Below, piece by piece: positions 39,234 to 48,619 of a DNA stretch of 64,000 bases (its first letter is position 1; every line of letters starts with the position of its first letter). Source of the DNA: Planctomyces sp. Its GTDB lineage: Bacteria > Planctomycetota > Planctomycetia > Planctomycetales > Planctomycetaceae. The position numbers were made by a program, and so were the translations under genes. The notes below the pieces were generated by a model. The model saw only the letters and a program-made list of their open reading frames with translations. It had not been told where the DNA came from and made no database searches. The stretch is taken from NCBI GenBank assembly GCA_005778225.1, contig SXPC01000280.1:1-64000 (forward strand). The letters run 5' to 3'.

Positions 39234-40286
39234 ATGACTCAACCTGTGATGCGACAAGACCCGCTCACCGGCCACTGGGTCATCTTCTCGACGTCACGAG
39301 GCGATCGTCCGATCCGTCTGTCGAAGCCTGTTGCTGCGCCGAGCGTCGATCCTGCGGATGATCCCTTCGCTCCGGGAAACGAACATGAGACGCCGGGTGA
39401 ATCGTACGCGATCCGACGCGATGGCTCGCAGCCAAATCATCCGGGATGGGATCTTCGCATTGTGCCGAACCGTTATCCGGCGGTTTCCACATTGGAGTCA
39501 GATGGTCTCGCCCAAGAGCCTGCTGCTTATGGTTATCACGAAGTGATCATTGAGACGCCGCGAGGTGAATCGATGTTTTCACGTTTGAGCATCATGGAAA
39601 TCGCGGATGTCTTTGTCTCTGTGCAGCAGCGGATGATCGCGATGAAGAGTGATTCGCGATTGCGCTCACTGGCGTACTTCAAGAATGAAGGGGCCGCAGC
39701 GGGGGCTTCTTTGCCGCACGTACATTCGCAGTTGATGGGGCTGGAGTTTGTGCCACCATTTCTGCAGGCCGAGTTCGACGCGACGCACCGCTACTGGGAG
39801 GCCGAGGGCTCATCGAAGGGGCGGAACTGGTTTGAGTCGCTGCTCGATGCCGAGTTGTCAAATCAAAATGACTCGAGGATCGTTGATCGTTCGGTCGACC
39901 TGGTGTCGCTGTGCCCTTACGCGAGTCGGTATGCCTATGAAACGTGGTTTGTTCCGACGCGGCGAAATGCCTCGTACTTGAATGCGACGATCGAGGAGAT
40001 CGAAGAACTCGCCCGTCAGGTTCACGGCGTTCTCAATTCTCTTATGAGCATCGTTCCCCACGTTCCTTACAACCTTGCGCTCCATACTGCACCGCTCGGT
40101 CTTGAAAAGGTGCCGCATTACCATTGGCATCTGGAACTCTATCCGCGAGTGAACGGACTGGCGGGGCTGGAATGTGGGTTTGGCTGCCATTTGAATACCG
40201 TCATGCCGGAGCAGGCGGCGAGCGCATTGCGGGTAGGGTCCGCTGTGCGGACCGTCAATCGAGTCGATTCCACAAACACACGTTAA
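39234..40286 (+). CDS. galT: Galactose-1-phosphate uridylyltransferase family protein
   Basis: RQDPLTGHWVIFSTSRGDRP; NEGAAAGASLPHVHSQLMGLEF; HYHWHLELYPRVNGLAGLECGFGCHLNTVMPEQAA. Confidence 0.9.
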   Translation: MTQPVMRQDPLTGHWVIFSTSRGDRPIRLSKPVAAPSVDPADDPFAPGNEHETPGESYAIRRDGSQPNHPGWDLRIVPNRYPAVSTLESDGLAQEPAAYGYHEVIIETPRGESMFSRLSIMEIADVFVSVQQRMIAMKSDSRLRSLAYFKNEGAAAGASLPHVHSQLMGLEFVPPFLQAEFDATHRYWEAEGSSKGRNWFESLLDAELSNQNDSRIVDRSVDLVSLCPYASRYAYETWFVPTRRNASYLNATIEEIEELARQVHGVLNSLMSIVPHVPYNLALHTAPLGLEKVPHYHWHLELYPRVNGLAGLECGFGCHLNTVMPEQAASALRVGSAVRTVNRVDSTNTR

Positions 40287-40357
40287 ACGGAACTTAGCAG
40301 GCGGTCGACGATCCTGCTGTTGAACGTCGATTGATGGTCCGCACAGCGGACCCTACG
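40233..40357. repeat. 125-bp inverted-repeat element built from two family A copies (arms 40233..40262 and 40328..40357)
   Basis: 30-nt arms with one mismatch, 65-nt centre containing AGCAGG/CCTGCT. Confidence 0.85.
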
Positions 40358-40362
40358 GGTGT

Positions 40363-43300
40363 TTATTCCAGCGCGAATGTGACGTCGCCGGACTTAACGA
40401 TGGTGCTGTCTGGTAGTTGTCGGGCATCGAGACGGACGAGGAGGCGGTGAGCGCCGCTGCCGGCTTTGCCCGTCAGGAGTGTGGCGGGTTGGCCGTCGAC
40501 CGTGGTTGCTTTGGCTTCGACGGGTTGGCCATCAATCCAGCCGGCGGCAGTCGAGGTTCCCAGGACGGTGAAGGTGACGGCTTTGTCTTCCGTTGTGGTG
40601 AAGCCGGTTCGCAGGTAGACGTGGACCAGGCTGACGTGAGCGGGGATGACAGTCAGTTCCTGCAGCGTCTTGCGAGGGAGACCGCCGTTGACTAGAGAGA
40701 GGACCGGGTTCCAGCCTTTGGTCAGCGTCCCGTCGATGATCTGTGGGCCGTTGTTCTGCTCGACGACATGGCTGCCGGCGAGGACTTCGTAAACGCGACC
40801 GACACCGCCGCGGCTGGAATCGAAGTCACCTGGTTTGCCGAGTTTGGAGAGGAACGCGATCAGGTCGACCTGGTCCTGCATCTTGAGTCGATCGACAACA
40901 CCGACGGGCATCAGCGATGAGCCGTTGCTTTTCTCGAGGATCTCACGGGTCGGGATGTTGATGAGTTTGTTGTCAGCGGTGCGAATGGTTGTCTGCGCCT
41001 CGGTGGCTTTGACTTCGATCCCGGTGACGACTTGACCATCTTCGGTCACGAGGACGACCGAGTGATACCCTTCCTTGACCTTGGCGTTGGGATTGAAGAT
41101 CGACTCGACGAGATAGTCGACGGGAGCCGAGGCTCCTAAGCTCGTCATATCGGGACCGACTTTGCCGCCGACACCGCCGATTGCGTGGCAGTTGGCGCAG
41201 GCGAGTTCTTTCATGCGGTAAATCTGCTCGCCGTGATAAGCATCGCCGGTTTCGGTGATCGCTTTGACATACTCGGCGATCCGTTCGGGGGTCAGGCTCT
41301 CCGGTGTCATCAGTTGACCAGACAGCGGCAGCAGGGCGGCGGTCAGTTCTGGTTCGTTGCGTCCTTCGGAAGCAACACGCAAGCCTGCTCTGGCGACGAG
41401 TTCGGTCATGCCGCTGTCCGGGAGTTTCGACGCAATCAGTATGCCCGCATCTTTCTTCACGAGCATCGAACGCCAGAGGGCTTGCGCGGCTTCTTCGCTT
41501 TCAATCGTCTTCATGGCTGCGAAGAGAGTCGGGAGGGCGCGTCCCAGATCGACAGCAGCGATGGCGTTGAGGACGTCGGTGCGGAGGGGTTCGGTCTTGA
41601 TCGTTGTTGCCAGCGCGAACAGCTGTTCGTTAGCAGAAGGCTTTTGAATCTGGCGCAACGCCATCAGGGATGCGCGACGAGCTTCGAGCGTCGCCTTTTC
41701 ATCGGAGGCCACTTTGACGAGTGCAGCGGTGGCTCCTCCGAGCTTCCATTGTCCGATCAGTTCCGCTGCAGACGTACGAACGGCATCGTTGTCGGAGGCC
41801 ACCAAGGCAACAATCTTGTCGTGCCCAGCGGGCTTGGCGCCGCGAGTTCGATCGGCGTCCAACAGTGATTTCAGAACACGAACGCGTGCTTCCGTCGCGA
41901 AGTCACCATCAACCGCGCGATTGAACAACTCCGTCAGCTGTTCCTGACTTCCGGCTTTGCCCAGCAGTTCGATCCAAGGCCCTGCACCATTGCTTTCGAT
42001 CTTGTGGGTCGCGAGGTATTGTCCGAGGAGTTGAGCGGAGACGTTGGGATTGATCGAGGTCAGCAGGTACTGCAGGTGGGCGGGCTTGATCTTGTTGAGG
42101 GCATCATCCTTGGCGAGTTCTGTCGTCAATGGTGTGGAGGCTTCGTTGACGGTTAGCCAGAGGCCGTATTCGATGAAACGGTCCATCGGGTGATCGAGGG
42201 CCGCGAGGGCCAGTAAACCGGCGTCTGCGGTTGCGAGTTGACCGAGGGCGCGGACGGCTTCGAGGCGGACGCGGGGATAGGGATCATTGACCGCTTTGCC
42301 CAGCAGGTCCATCGCGCGAGAGACGGTGATCGGTTTGTCGACATCGGTGTTCGGGCCGGTCCAGTGACTGAGGACACGAACCGAGGCAGTGCGGACGCCG
42401 TCGACCTTTGAGGCGAGCAGTTTCGCCAGGAGGTCTTCGTTGGCGAGGTCGACGGATTCGTGCAGCCAGAGAGCCGCTAAGCGGGCTTCGTCGGTTGTCA
42501 GTGAGGATGTCCACTTTGGCAACATGGAGACTGTCTGATCGCGTCGGGAGACGAGCTGGGCCTGTGACTGCTCGCGGGTGTAACGGTCGGCCGAGGTGAG
42601 GTTGTTGAAGAGATCGCTGAGGCTGGCTTTTGTCAGGTCGACGTTCTCCTTTTTCTTGGCACCCTTCCAGCTGACGCGCCAGATCCGGCCGTGCCAGCGG
42701 TCGCGTCGTGCATCGCGGAAGTCGACTTCGCCGTGGTTGATGATCGGGTTCGACCAGTCAGCGATGTAGAGTGCCCCATCGGGTCCCTGTTTGACATCGA
42801 TCGGACGGAATGATGTCGCCGACGTTCGCATCAGGTCGTCTTCCTGCTTCGTGACGAAACCGGCGTTATCTTCTTCAAAGCTGAACCGGACGACGCGGTT
42901 GGCGCGGAAGTCACAGGTGATCATCGAGCCTTGCCAGTCTTTCGGAAACGAATCGCCGTAGAGGATCTCTGCCGAGGCGAACTTCGGCCAACGTCCCGGG
43001 CTGATGAGTTCGAGTTGACGGGCGGCGCCAGGAGTTGGGTGGAACATTGCGCCGGGGAAGGTGTAGGCGACGCCGTTACCCCCTGCTCCGTCGGTCAGGA
43101 AGGAGTTGCCGAATTGATCGAACTGGTGGCCCCACGAATTCCACAGGCCACGGAAGACGATCTCCATGCGGAGCGCATCGGGTTGGAAGCGGAACCCGCC
43201 GCCGGCTTTGAGACGAACGACGCCGTGAGGGGTTTCGGTATCGGTGCGGGTGTAGACCGACTGGTTCATGTAGATTCGTCCGTCGTAGCCACGGACGAGT

Positions 43301-44688
43301 GTGTGCAGGTTGTGGTGCGTATCTTCGGTTCCAAAGCCCGAGAGGACGCGGGTCCGTTCATCCGCGACGCCGTCGTTATTGGTGTCTTTGAGATAAAGCA
43401 GGTCGGTACTCTGGGCGACGTAAACTCCCTCCCCATTCGTGGTCGGCAGGACGCCCGTCGGGATGAGCAGTTCGTCGGCGAAGACGGTGGATTTGTCGGA
43501 GACGCCGTCGTTGTCGGTGTCTTCGAGGACGATCACTTTATCGGGACGGGACTGGCCGACTTCGATCATGGGATAGGCTTCTGAGCTGACGACCCAGAGG
43601 CGGCCTTTGGCATCAAAGTTCATATGAATCGGCTTGTTCAGCTGAGGATTCTCGGCCCAGAGTTTGACCTCGAGCTCGTTGTTCATCGTGAACTCGGGAT
43701 GTGGCTGTGGGGTGAACTTGGCGAATTTTGATTCGGTGCGTGGCTTGGGTTGTTCGACGTCCGCAGACTTGAGGGTCCGCAGTTTGGCGATGATGATTTC
43801 TTCGTCAGCGATGAGGGCCTCGTATTGAGGCAGCTCGACAGCGTTCTGGCCTTGTTCGTGTTTACGGAAGCCGAGGACGTAGGCCATGTTCGAGGGGCGC
43901 GTGCGGTGGAACCACCATTCGTTTTTCCGGACGATGACTTGACGCAGCGCGTCGGCCTGGAGGCTGGCCTGCCAGGTTTTGGCATCGAGGTTCAAGCCCT
44001 GACAGATCAATTCTGCAGCTTTTTTGAAGCCCGCCTCGTTCAGGTGAATCGGGTCCTGGTGAAAGTGGCCATCATTGGGAATCTGACCGAGATCGATGAA
44101 GGGGGCGTTGTGGGCATTCGCAATGCGATGAATCACCCGACGGTAATTCGCGAGGTCTTCATGCTCCCCTGCCCCATCGGCTCGCCAGGAAATTGGGGAC
44201 AGAAAGACGAAGCGGACCTCAGGGTTGATGCGTTTGGTTTCTGCGATCAGCTTTTGAAACTGGTCTGCGAAGGTCTTGGTGTCGTCTCCGCCAAGTTCAA
44301 GGTAGCTGGCCATGCCGTAGCCGAAGATGACGAGGGTCGGTTTGACGAGTTCGATCTGCGCGAGGAGTTGCTTCCAGCCTTCGTCAGCGGGCTCGTTCCC
44401 TGCTTGTCGCAGGCTGAGACCGAAACGGGAATCGCCGACGGGGGTATCGGCATTCCAGCCGAGGTTGCGGAACTTGAGGTTCTTCTCAGGAGACGATGCC
44501 GTGAGGGCCAGTTCGATCCAGCCGGAGTATTGTTCCTGCTCGATGAGGGCATCGCCGATGAGGGCTATGGTTTCGGAATCTCGCAGTGTCAGCGAGGGTT
44601 CTTCAGCAAAACTGGTGTTCGCAGTGAAGCTCGTCAGCGAAAGTGCAAGAACGAAAACGCTGACCGACAGGCGCTGCAGAAAAGTCAT
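40363..44688 (-). CDS. SGNH-hydrolase / PVC-type CxxCH (membrane-bound dehydrogenase-like) / HEAT / cytochrome c fusion protein
   Basis: N-terminal SGNH-like region (IALIGDALIEQEQYSGWIE...FGYGMASYLELGGDD...DPIHLNEAGFKKAAEL); propeller region (HMNFDAKGRLWVVSSEAYPM); heme motif CANCHAIGGVGGKVGPDMTSLG. Confidence 0.88.
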   Translation of the reverse strand: MTFLQRLSVSVFVLALSLTSFTANTSFAEEPSLTLRDSETIALIGDALIEQEQYSGWIELALTASSPEKNLKFRNLGWNADTPVGDSRFGLSLRQAGNEPADEGWKQLLAQIELVKPTLVIFGYGMASYLELGGDDTKTFADQFQKLIAETKRINPEVRFVFLSPISWRADGAGEHEDLANYRRVIHRIANAHNAPFIDLGQIPNDGHFHQDPIHLNEAGFKKAAELICQGLNLDAKTWQASLQADALRQVIVRKNEWWFHRTRPSNMAYVLGFRKHEQGQNAVELPQYEALIADEEIIIAKLRTLKSADVEQPKPRTESKFAKFTPQPHPEFTMNNELEVKLWAENPQLNKPIHMNFDAKGRLWVVSSEAYPMIEVGQSRPDKVIVLEDTDNDGVSDKSTVFADELLIPTGVLPTTNGEGVYVAQSTDLLYLKDTNNDGVADERTRVLSGFGTEDTHHNLHTLVRGYDGRIYMNQSVYTRTDTETPHGVVRLKAGGGFRFQPDALRMEIVFRGLWNSWGHQFDQFGNSFLTDGAGGNGVAYTFPGAMFHPTPGAARQLELISPGRWPKFASAEILYGDSFPKDWQGSMITCDFRANRVVRFSFEEDNAGFVTKQEDDLMRTSATSFRPIDVKQGPDGALYIADWSNPIINHGEVDFRDARRDRWHGRIWRVSWKGAKKKENVDLTKASLSDLFNNLTSADRYTREQSQAQLVSRRDQTVSMLPKWTSSLTTDEARLAALWLHESVDLANEDLLAKLLASKVDGVRTASVRVLSHWTGPNTDVDKPITVSRAMDLLGKAVNDPYPRVRLEAVRALGQLATADAGLLALAALDHPMDRFIEYGLWLTVNEASTPLTTELAKDDALNKIKPAHLQYLLTSINPNVSAQLLGQYLATHKIESNGAGPWIELLGKAGSQEQLTELFNRAVDGDFATEARVRVLKSLLDADRTRGAKPAGHDKIVALVASDNDAVRTSAAELIGQWKLGGATAALVKVASDEKATLEARRASLMALRQIQKPSANEQLFALATTIKTEPLRTDVLNAIAAVDLGRALPTLFAAMKTIESEEAAQALWRSMLVKKDAGILIASKLPDSGMTELVARAGLRVASEGRNEPELTAALLPLSGQLMTPESLTPERIAEYVKAITETGDAYHGEQIYRMKELACANCHAIGGVGGKVGPDMTSLGASAPVDYLVESIFNPNAKVKEGYHSVVLVTEDGQVVTGIEVKATEAQTTIRTADNKLINIPTREILEKSNGSSLMPVGVVDRLKMQDQVDLIAFLSKLGKPGDFDSSRGGVGRVYEVLAGSHVVEQNNGPQIIDGTLTKGWNPVLSLVNGGLPRKTLQELTVIPAHVSLVHVYLRTGFTTTEDKAVTFTVLGTSTAAGWIDGQPVEAKATTVDGQPATLLTGKAGSGAHRLLVRLDARQLPDSTIVKSGDVTFALE

Positions 44689-44895
44689 AGAAGTCTGCTC
44701 CCAGGGGAACTTGCGGAATTTCATCGGCTCAAAAGATACGTAAGACTTCGTTTATGTTAATTAGAGATGATCTCCTTGCCAACGGGCTGGACGCAATAGA
44801 TTTCAAAACAAACTGTTTGAACTCTCATGATCCTTTTGAGACGATTTTGCGTTTGATGGCAATCTCGTGTCTGAATACTCACCGGAATTTTTCCC

Positions 44896-46275
44896 ATGTC
44901 GACAGAAATCGAAGCAACCATCCCTCGCGAACAAACCCTCACCACGATCACGCGCGATGAACTCGTCGCCCGGTACGCTGCGGGTGAGCGTAAGTTTCCT
45001 CACGTCGATCTCAGCAGCGTTGATCTGCATAACCTCGACCTCAACGGGATCGACCTGAGCGGGTCCTGCCTGCGCAAAGCCAAGCTGTTCAATACGAACC
45101 TTGAAAAAGCGATCCTCAACGACTGCGATCTGTCGAATGTGTTTCTCTCAGCGACAAAGCTGAGCGGGGTGATGGCGCGTCGCGCGAACTTTCAGAGCTG
45201 CAGAGCTGATAAGGTGGTCTGGAAAGACATCGAGTTCGATAAGTGTCGCTTCGACCACGCCGTCTTTACGTCGAGCCAGTTGACCGGGATCAGCTTTCGG
45301 ACAGCAGGGATGCTGAACGTCGATTTCTCGAACGCGAAGCTGGAAGACATTCGCTTCTTCGGGGCTTTCCTCAATGGATCGACCTGGAACAAGGCAGAGC
45401 TGTCTCACTGCCGCTTCAACAATGCCCGACTGGAGTCAGCGGACTTCGGATCCGCAGTCATCAACAATGGGAAGTTCGAAGCGGCTTTGGCGAAGGCTTC
45501 CAACTGGACCGGCGCCAAGCTGACGCTGTGTGACTTCCCGGACACGCAGCTGCAAAGCGCTAACTTCACACAGATGACCTTCGATCGCGGGTCTTTCAAC
45601 GGAGCCGACTTGACGGCCGCCCGGTTTGAAGAAGCGGTCTTCACGAAAGGTCGGTTCCAACGGGCCAACCTGACGCAGGCGAGCTTCGTCAAGGCTCAAT
45701 TGAACGGAACGCTACTGCAACAGGCGAACCTGAACCGGGTCAACCTGAGTGCAGCCGATTTGAAGGGTGTCAACTTCGATGGGGCCGACCTATCGATGGC
45801 GGACGTCATCGATACTCATGTGGATGATGCCACGACATTCGTGACGACGAAGACCATTGGCGTCGACTTCGGCACGAACTGGGCCCTGCGTCAACGAGTC
45901 ACCGATGCGGCTCACCAGCTGACGATCCGGCAGTTCTGCAAGCGTCATCCGATGTTGGGAAATCTGTGGTGGATGTTCCTGGGATGTGGCAAGCGGAATT
46001 ACCTGCTGGTCTTCTGGGGAATCGCGTTCGTCCTGCTGTTTGCGGGGCTGATGGCAGTCAGTCCGGAATCGTTCAGCTTTGCGAATAAGAACCCGACGTT
46101 CCTGGATCACTGCATGAACAGCCTGGCGCTGTTCGTCACGCTGGACTTCGGAGTCGATCGTGGAGTTGACACGTACGGACGATGTGTCATGCTCACGCAG
46201 ATGCTGCTGAGTTATCTCATGCTGGGCTTCATGGCCAGCTTGTTCTCGAGCATCTTCCCAAAATCGCCTGAGTAG
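44896..46275 (+). CDS. Pentapeptide-repeat protein with C-terminal two-TM, channel-like domain
   Basis: Repeated A(D/N)LxxAxF units; TM YLLVFWGIAFVLLFAGLMAV; re-entrant-like NSLALFVTLDFGVDRGV; TM VMLTQMLLSYLMLGFMASLFSSIF. Confidence 0.8.
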   Translation: MSTEIEATIPREQTLTTITRDELVARYAAGERKFPHVDLSSVDLHNLDLNGIDLSGSCLRKAKLFNTNLEKAILNDCDLSNVFLSATKLSGVMARRANFQSCRADKVVWKDIEFDKCRFDHAVFTSSQLTGISFRTAGMLNVDFSNAKLEDIRFFGAFLNGSTWNKAELSHCRFNNARLESADFGSAVINNGKFEAALAKASNWTGAKLTLCDFPDTQLQSANFTQMTFDRGSFNGADLTAARFEEAVFTKGRFQRANLTQASFVKAQLNGTLLQQANLNRVNLSAADLKGVNFDGADLSMADVIDTHVDDATTFVTTKTIGVDFGTNWALRQRVTDAAHQLTIRQFCKRHPMLGNLWWMFLGCGKRNYLLVFWGIAFVLLFAGLMAVSPESFSFANKNPTFLDHCMNSLALFVTLDFGVDRGVDTYGRCVMLTQMLLSYLMLGFMASLFSSIFPKSPE

Positions 46276-46337
46276 TGACGCCACAGCCGTGGCAGCAGGG
46301 TGATCATTGACCTGATTCGACTCCGAGACCACCTTCC

Positions 46338-47534
46338 ATGCCGCCACTGTCTTCGTCGCAACTGGAAGAATACCTGGAGAAGAATCAGGTTGATCTCGCG
46401 ACGATGACGCTGGAAGAATTTCGTGTCTGGTTGTCGTATCGTATCGAAGACGCCTCTCGTCAAGAAATGTTTCGACAGCGATTAGTCATCCGCGACCTGC
46501 TTCACCGCAACCGTCGCGCGATGACTTATCGTATGAATCGGCTCCGCGCCGCGGAGGAAGCCTATCACGCTGCGCCGGAATCGGCCGAGATTGATGCCCT
46601 CAAGGCTCAACTCGAAAACCTCGACAAAGCCGTGACCGGTTTAGCGGCTGCGGTCGCAAGAAACGATGCGTCCGCAGAGAAACTCGCCGAGTTTCAACAG
46701 CGACAGCAGGATGCCACCTCTCGCTATGAAACGCTGATGAAGGCCAGCGTAGCTGCGAAGAAACTCGCGGCTGCGAGATCGTCCTACGAGAAATTCCGGC
46801 ATGACATCGGCCTTGAAGATGCAGAAGCCGCTTTGGAACGCTTTGGGAAAGAACGGGGCTTGCAGTCGAGCAGTTCCGGCGACCGTTACGAAGAAGTCTC
46901 GCGACGGGAGACCATCGAGTTCATTGCCCCCGCGGTTTCGAAGACGCCGACCTCCTGCGAAGTACTCAACGGCGCGACCCTCGGCTGTGCCCGTGGCGAA
47001 CTCGATCAGATTGTCGTGACACGCCGCTCAGACGACGATTTCTATGATGTGCTCGCGATCGTCGAAGCCAAACGTAACATCAACGATATCGCGCATGGCT
47101 TTCGCATGCGTCAGGAGAATCTTGCTTGGTTCTGTGGCGTGGAAGGGGGATATGACCCGCAACTCTACCGCACTGACCAATTCCCGGACGGCCACTTTAA
47201 AGGGGTCGTCACTCACCAACAGGCCGGGCAAACTTACCGATTCAACCAACGTTCATTTGACTTGTTCGCACGGACGGACGCCTCACAACCACATCTCGAA
47301 CGCCTCTTCTTCGTCACCGAACCCCGGCGCCTCATTGGCTGCACGGCTGATGAACTCGGGCGAATTCTTTATGTCGCGTCGACCGATGTATCGTTCGACA
47401 TCACCAAAGAGAAGTCGGTCAAAGCGTTTTGGAAGCGGGTCAAAGATATTGTCGAACCGATGCAAAGCCTGGACGTGCTGAAGCTGTATCTGGCATCGGG
47501 GCAGGCGGGAAATATTTTGTTCGCCAAGAATTGA
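46338..47534 (+). CDS. Coiled-coil protein with PD-(D/E)XK nuclease-like motif
   Basis: GELDQIVVTRRSDDDFYDVLAIVEAKRNINDIAHGF fits the D...(E/Q)xK motif spacing; N-terminal helical coiled coil. Confidence 0.6.
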   Translation: MPPLSSSQLEEYLEKNQVDLATMTLEEFRVWLSYRIEDASRQEMFRQRLVIRDLLHRNRRAMTYRMNRLRAAEEAYHAAPESAEIDALKAQLENLDKAVTGLAAAVARNDASAEKLAEFQQRQQDATSRYETLMKASVAAKKLAAARSSYEKFRHDIGLEDAEAALERFGKERGLQSSSSGDRYEEVSRRETIEFIAPAVSKTPTSCEVLNGATLGCARGELDQIVVTRRSDDDFYDVLAIVEAKRNINDIAHGFRMRQENLAWFCGVEGGYDPQLYRTDQFPDGHFKGVVTHQQAGQTYRFNQRSFDLFARTDASQPHLERLFFVTEPRRLIGCTADELGRILYVASTDVSFDITKEKSVKAFWKRVKDIVEPMQSLDVLKLYLASGQAGNILFAKN

Positions 47535-47550
47535 GCTGGAGAAACAAAAA

Positions 47551-47580
47551 ACCGCAGCTCGAATTGCTTCGAGCTGCGGT
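47551..47580 (-). terminator. Rho-independent terminator for the 47610..48380 gene
   Basis: ACCGCAGCTCGAA/TTCGAGCTGCGGT stem with an upstream A-tract (T-tract on minus). Confidence 0.85.
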
Positions 47581-47609
47581 GTCCTGAATTCGGATTCAGG
47601 CTATCGGGA

Positions 47610-48380
47610 TCAGCGGCGTCCGAAGAGATCGGAGGGGCTGGTAAGGCGTGGAACGGCGGGACGAGGAGCAGATGGGTGAGGAGTCGTGAAACGAGGATCG
47701 TACTTGTTGTTGTCCCAGTTGCGATCGTTCCAGTGGTTGTTGTTGTCTGGTCGGCGATCAGGAAAGTGGTCGCCGGGTTTGTTGGTTTGAATCGGGTAAG
47801 GGTAAGGCTGGATACGAATCGGCCCTGAGGGGTGAGAAATGTGTCCAGGTTTATTGGGAACCGTCCATGAACCTGGCAGGGCTTGTTTGCGTGGGATGCG
47901 GTCAAACATCGCACGGCAGCCAGGTTTTTCCGATTCAAGTCGGAACTGGGCGGAGAATTGTCTTGTCGCTGTTGGGGCAAAAGCTGGTCCTGCGATCGGA
48001 GTGAATGTGACCCAGGCGTAAGTCAGACCGACACCCGGACGGTAAAACTCGACGGCAGCATCGCGATTCGGGCCAACAGCGGCTTTGGCTTGTTCCATGA
48101 CAGCCATCGACGTCAGGTTGAAGACGCGAAAGCCATCATCGCTCATCCGAAGAAGAACATCTCCCGGTTGAAGACGACCCACTGCCGAGTAACCGGGGAT
48201 CAAACCCGTCACTTCCAGTCCGTAGCCGTCGGCCTGAGCATAAACGCCCAGCAGCATCCCGGAAGTGACATTGGAGTAGGGATCGTTGTGATAGTGATTT
48301 TGGCCATAGCCAGCTGCCTGAGCGCGACCGACACCCAAGGCCATCACGACAACAAGAAAAGGGATTATGGAAGGTTTCAT
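47610..48380 (-). CDS. Secreted PDZ-like domain protein
   Basis: Signal peptide; GYGLEVTGLIPGYSAVGRLQPGDVLLRMSDDGFRVFNLTSM. Confidence 0.65.
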   Translation of the reverse strand: MKPSIIPFLVVVMALGVGRAQAAGYGQNHYHNDPYSNVTSGMLLGVYAQADGYGLEVTGLIPGYSAVGRLQPGDVLLRMSDDGFRVFNLTSMAVMEQAKAAVGPNRDAAVEFYRPGVGLTYAWVTFTPIAGPAFAPTATRQFSAQFRLESEKPGCRAMFDRIPRKQALPGSWTVPNKPGHISHPSGPIRIQPYPYPIQTNKPGDHFPDRRPDNNNHWNDRNWDNNKYDPRFTTPHPSAPRPAVPRLTSPSDLFGRR

Positions 48381-48619
48381 GGCAGCAACTCGATCTGAGG
48401 GAATGTTTTATGAAGAACCAGTTGAATGAATTCATTCAACTGTTGATGACATTCCCTAATCGCAGTTGCAGTGCCGGTCACAGCGTTACGAATACGATTC
48501 GTTCGTAAAGAATTACCAGACAAACGTTTATCGCAAAATACTATTAAAAGACGACCGCAAGCAGCGCCGTCACAATGAACAAATCGAGTGTCGCGATGAC
48601 ACCAGTTCGACAACAGTTT

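Noticed and set aside
43750-44760. 336-aa plus-strand ORF opposite the SGNH/PVC-cytochrome gene
   Set aside because: Antisense shadow; no signal peptide or motif, and it overlaps the well-supported minus-strand gene.
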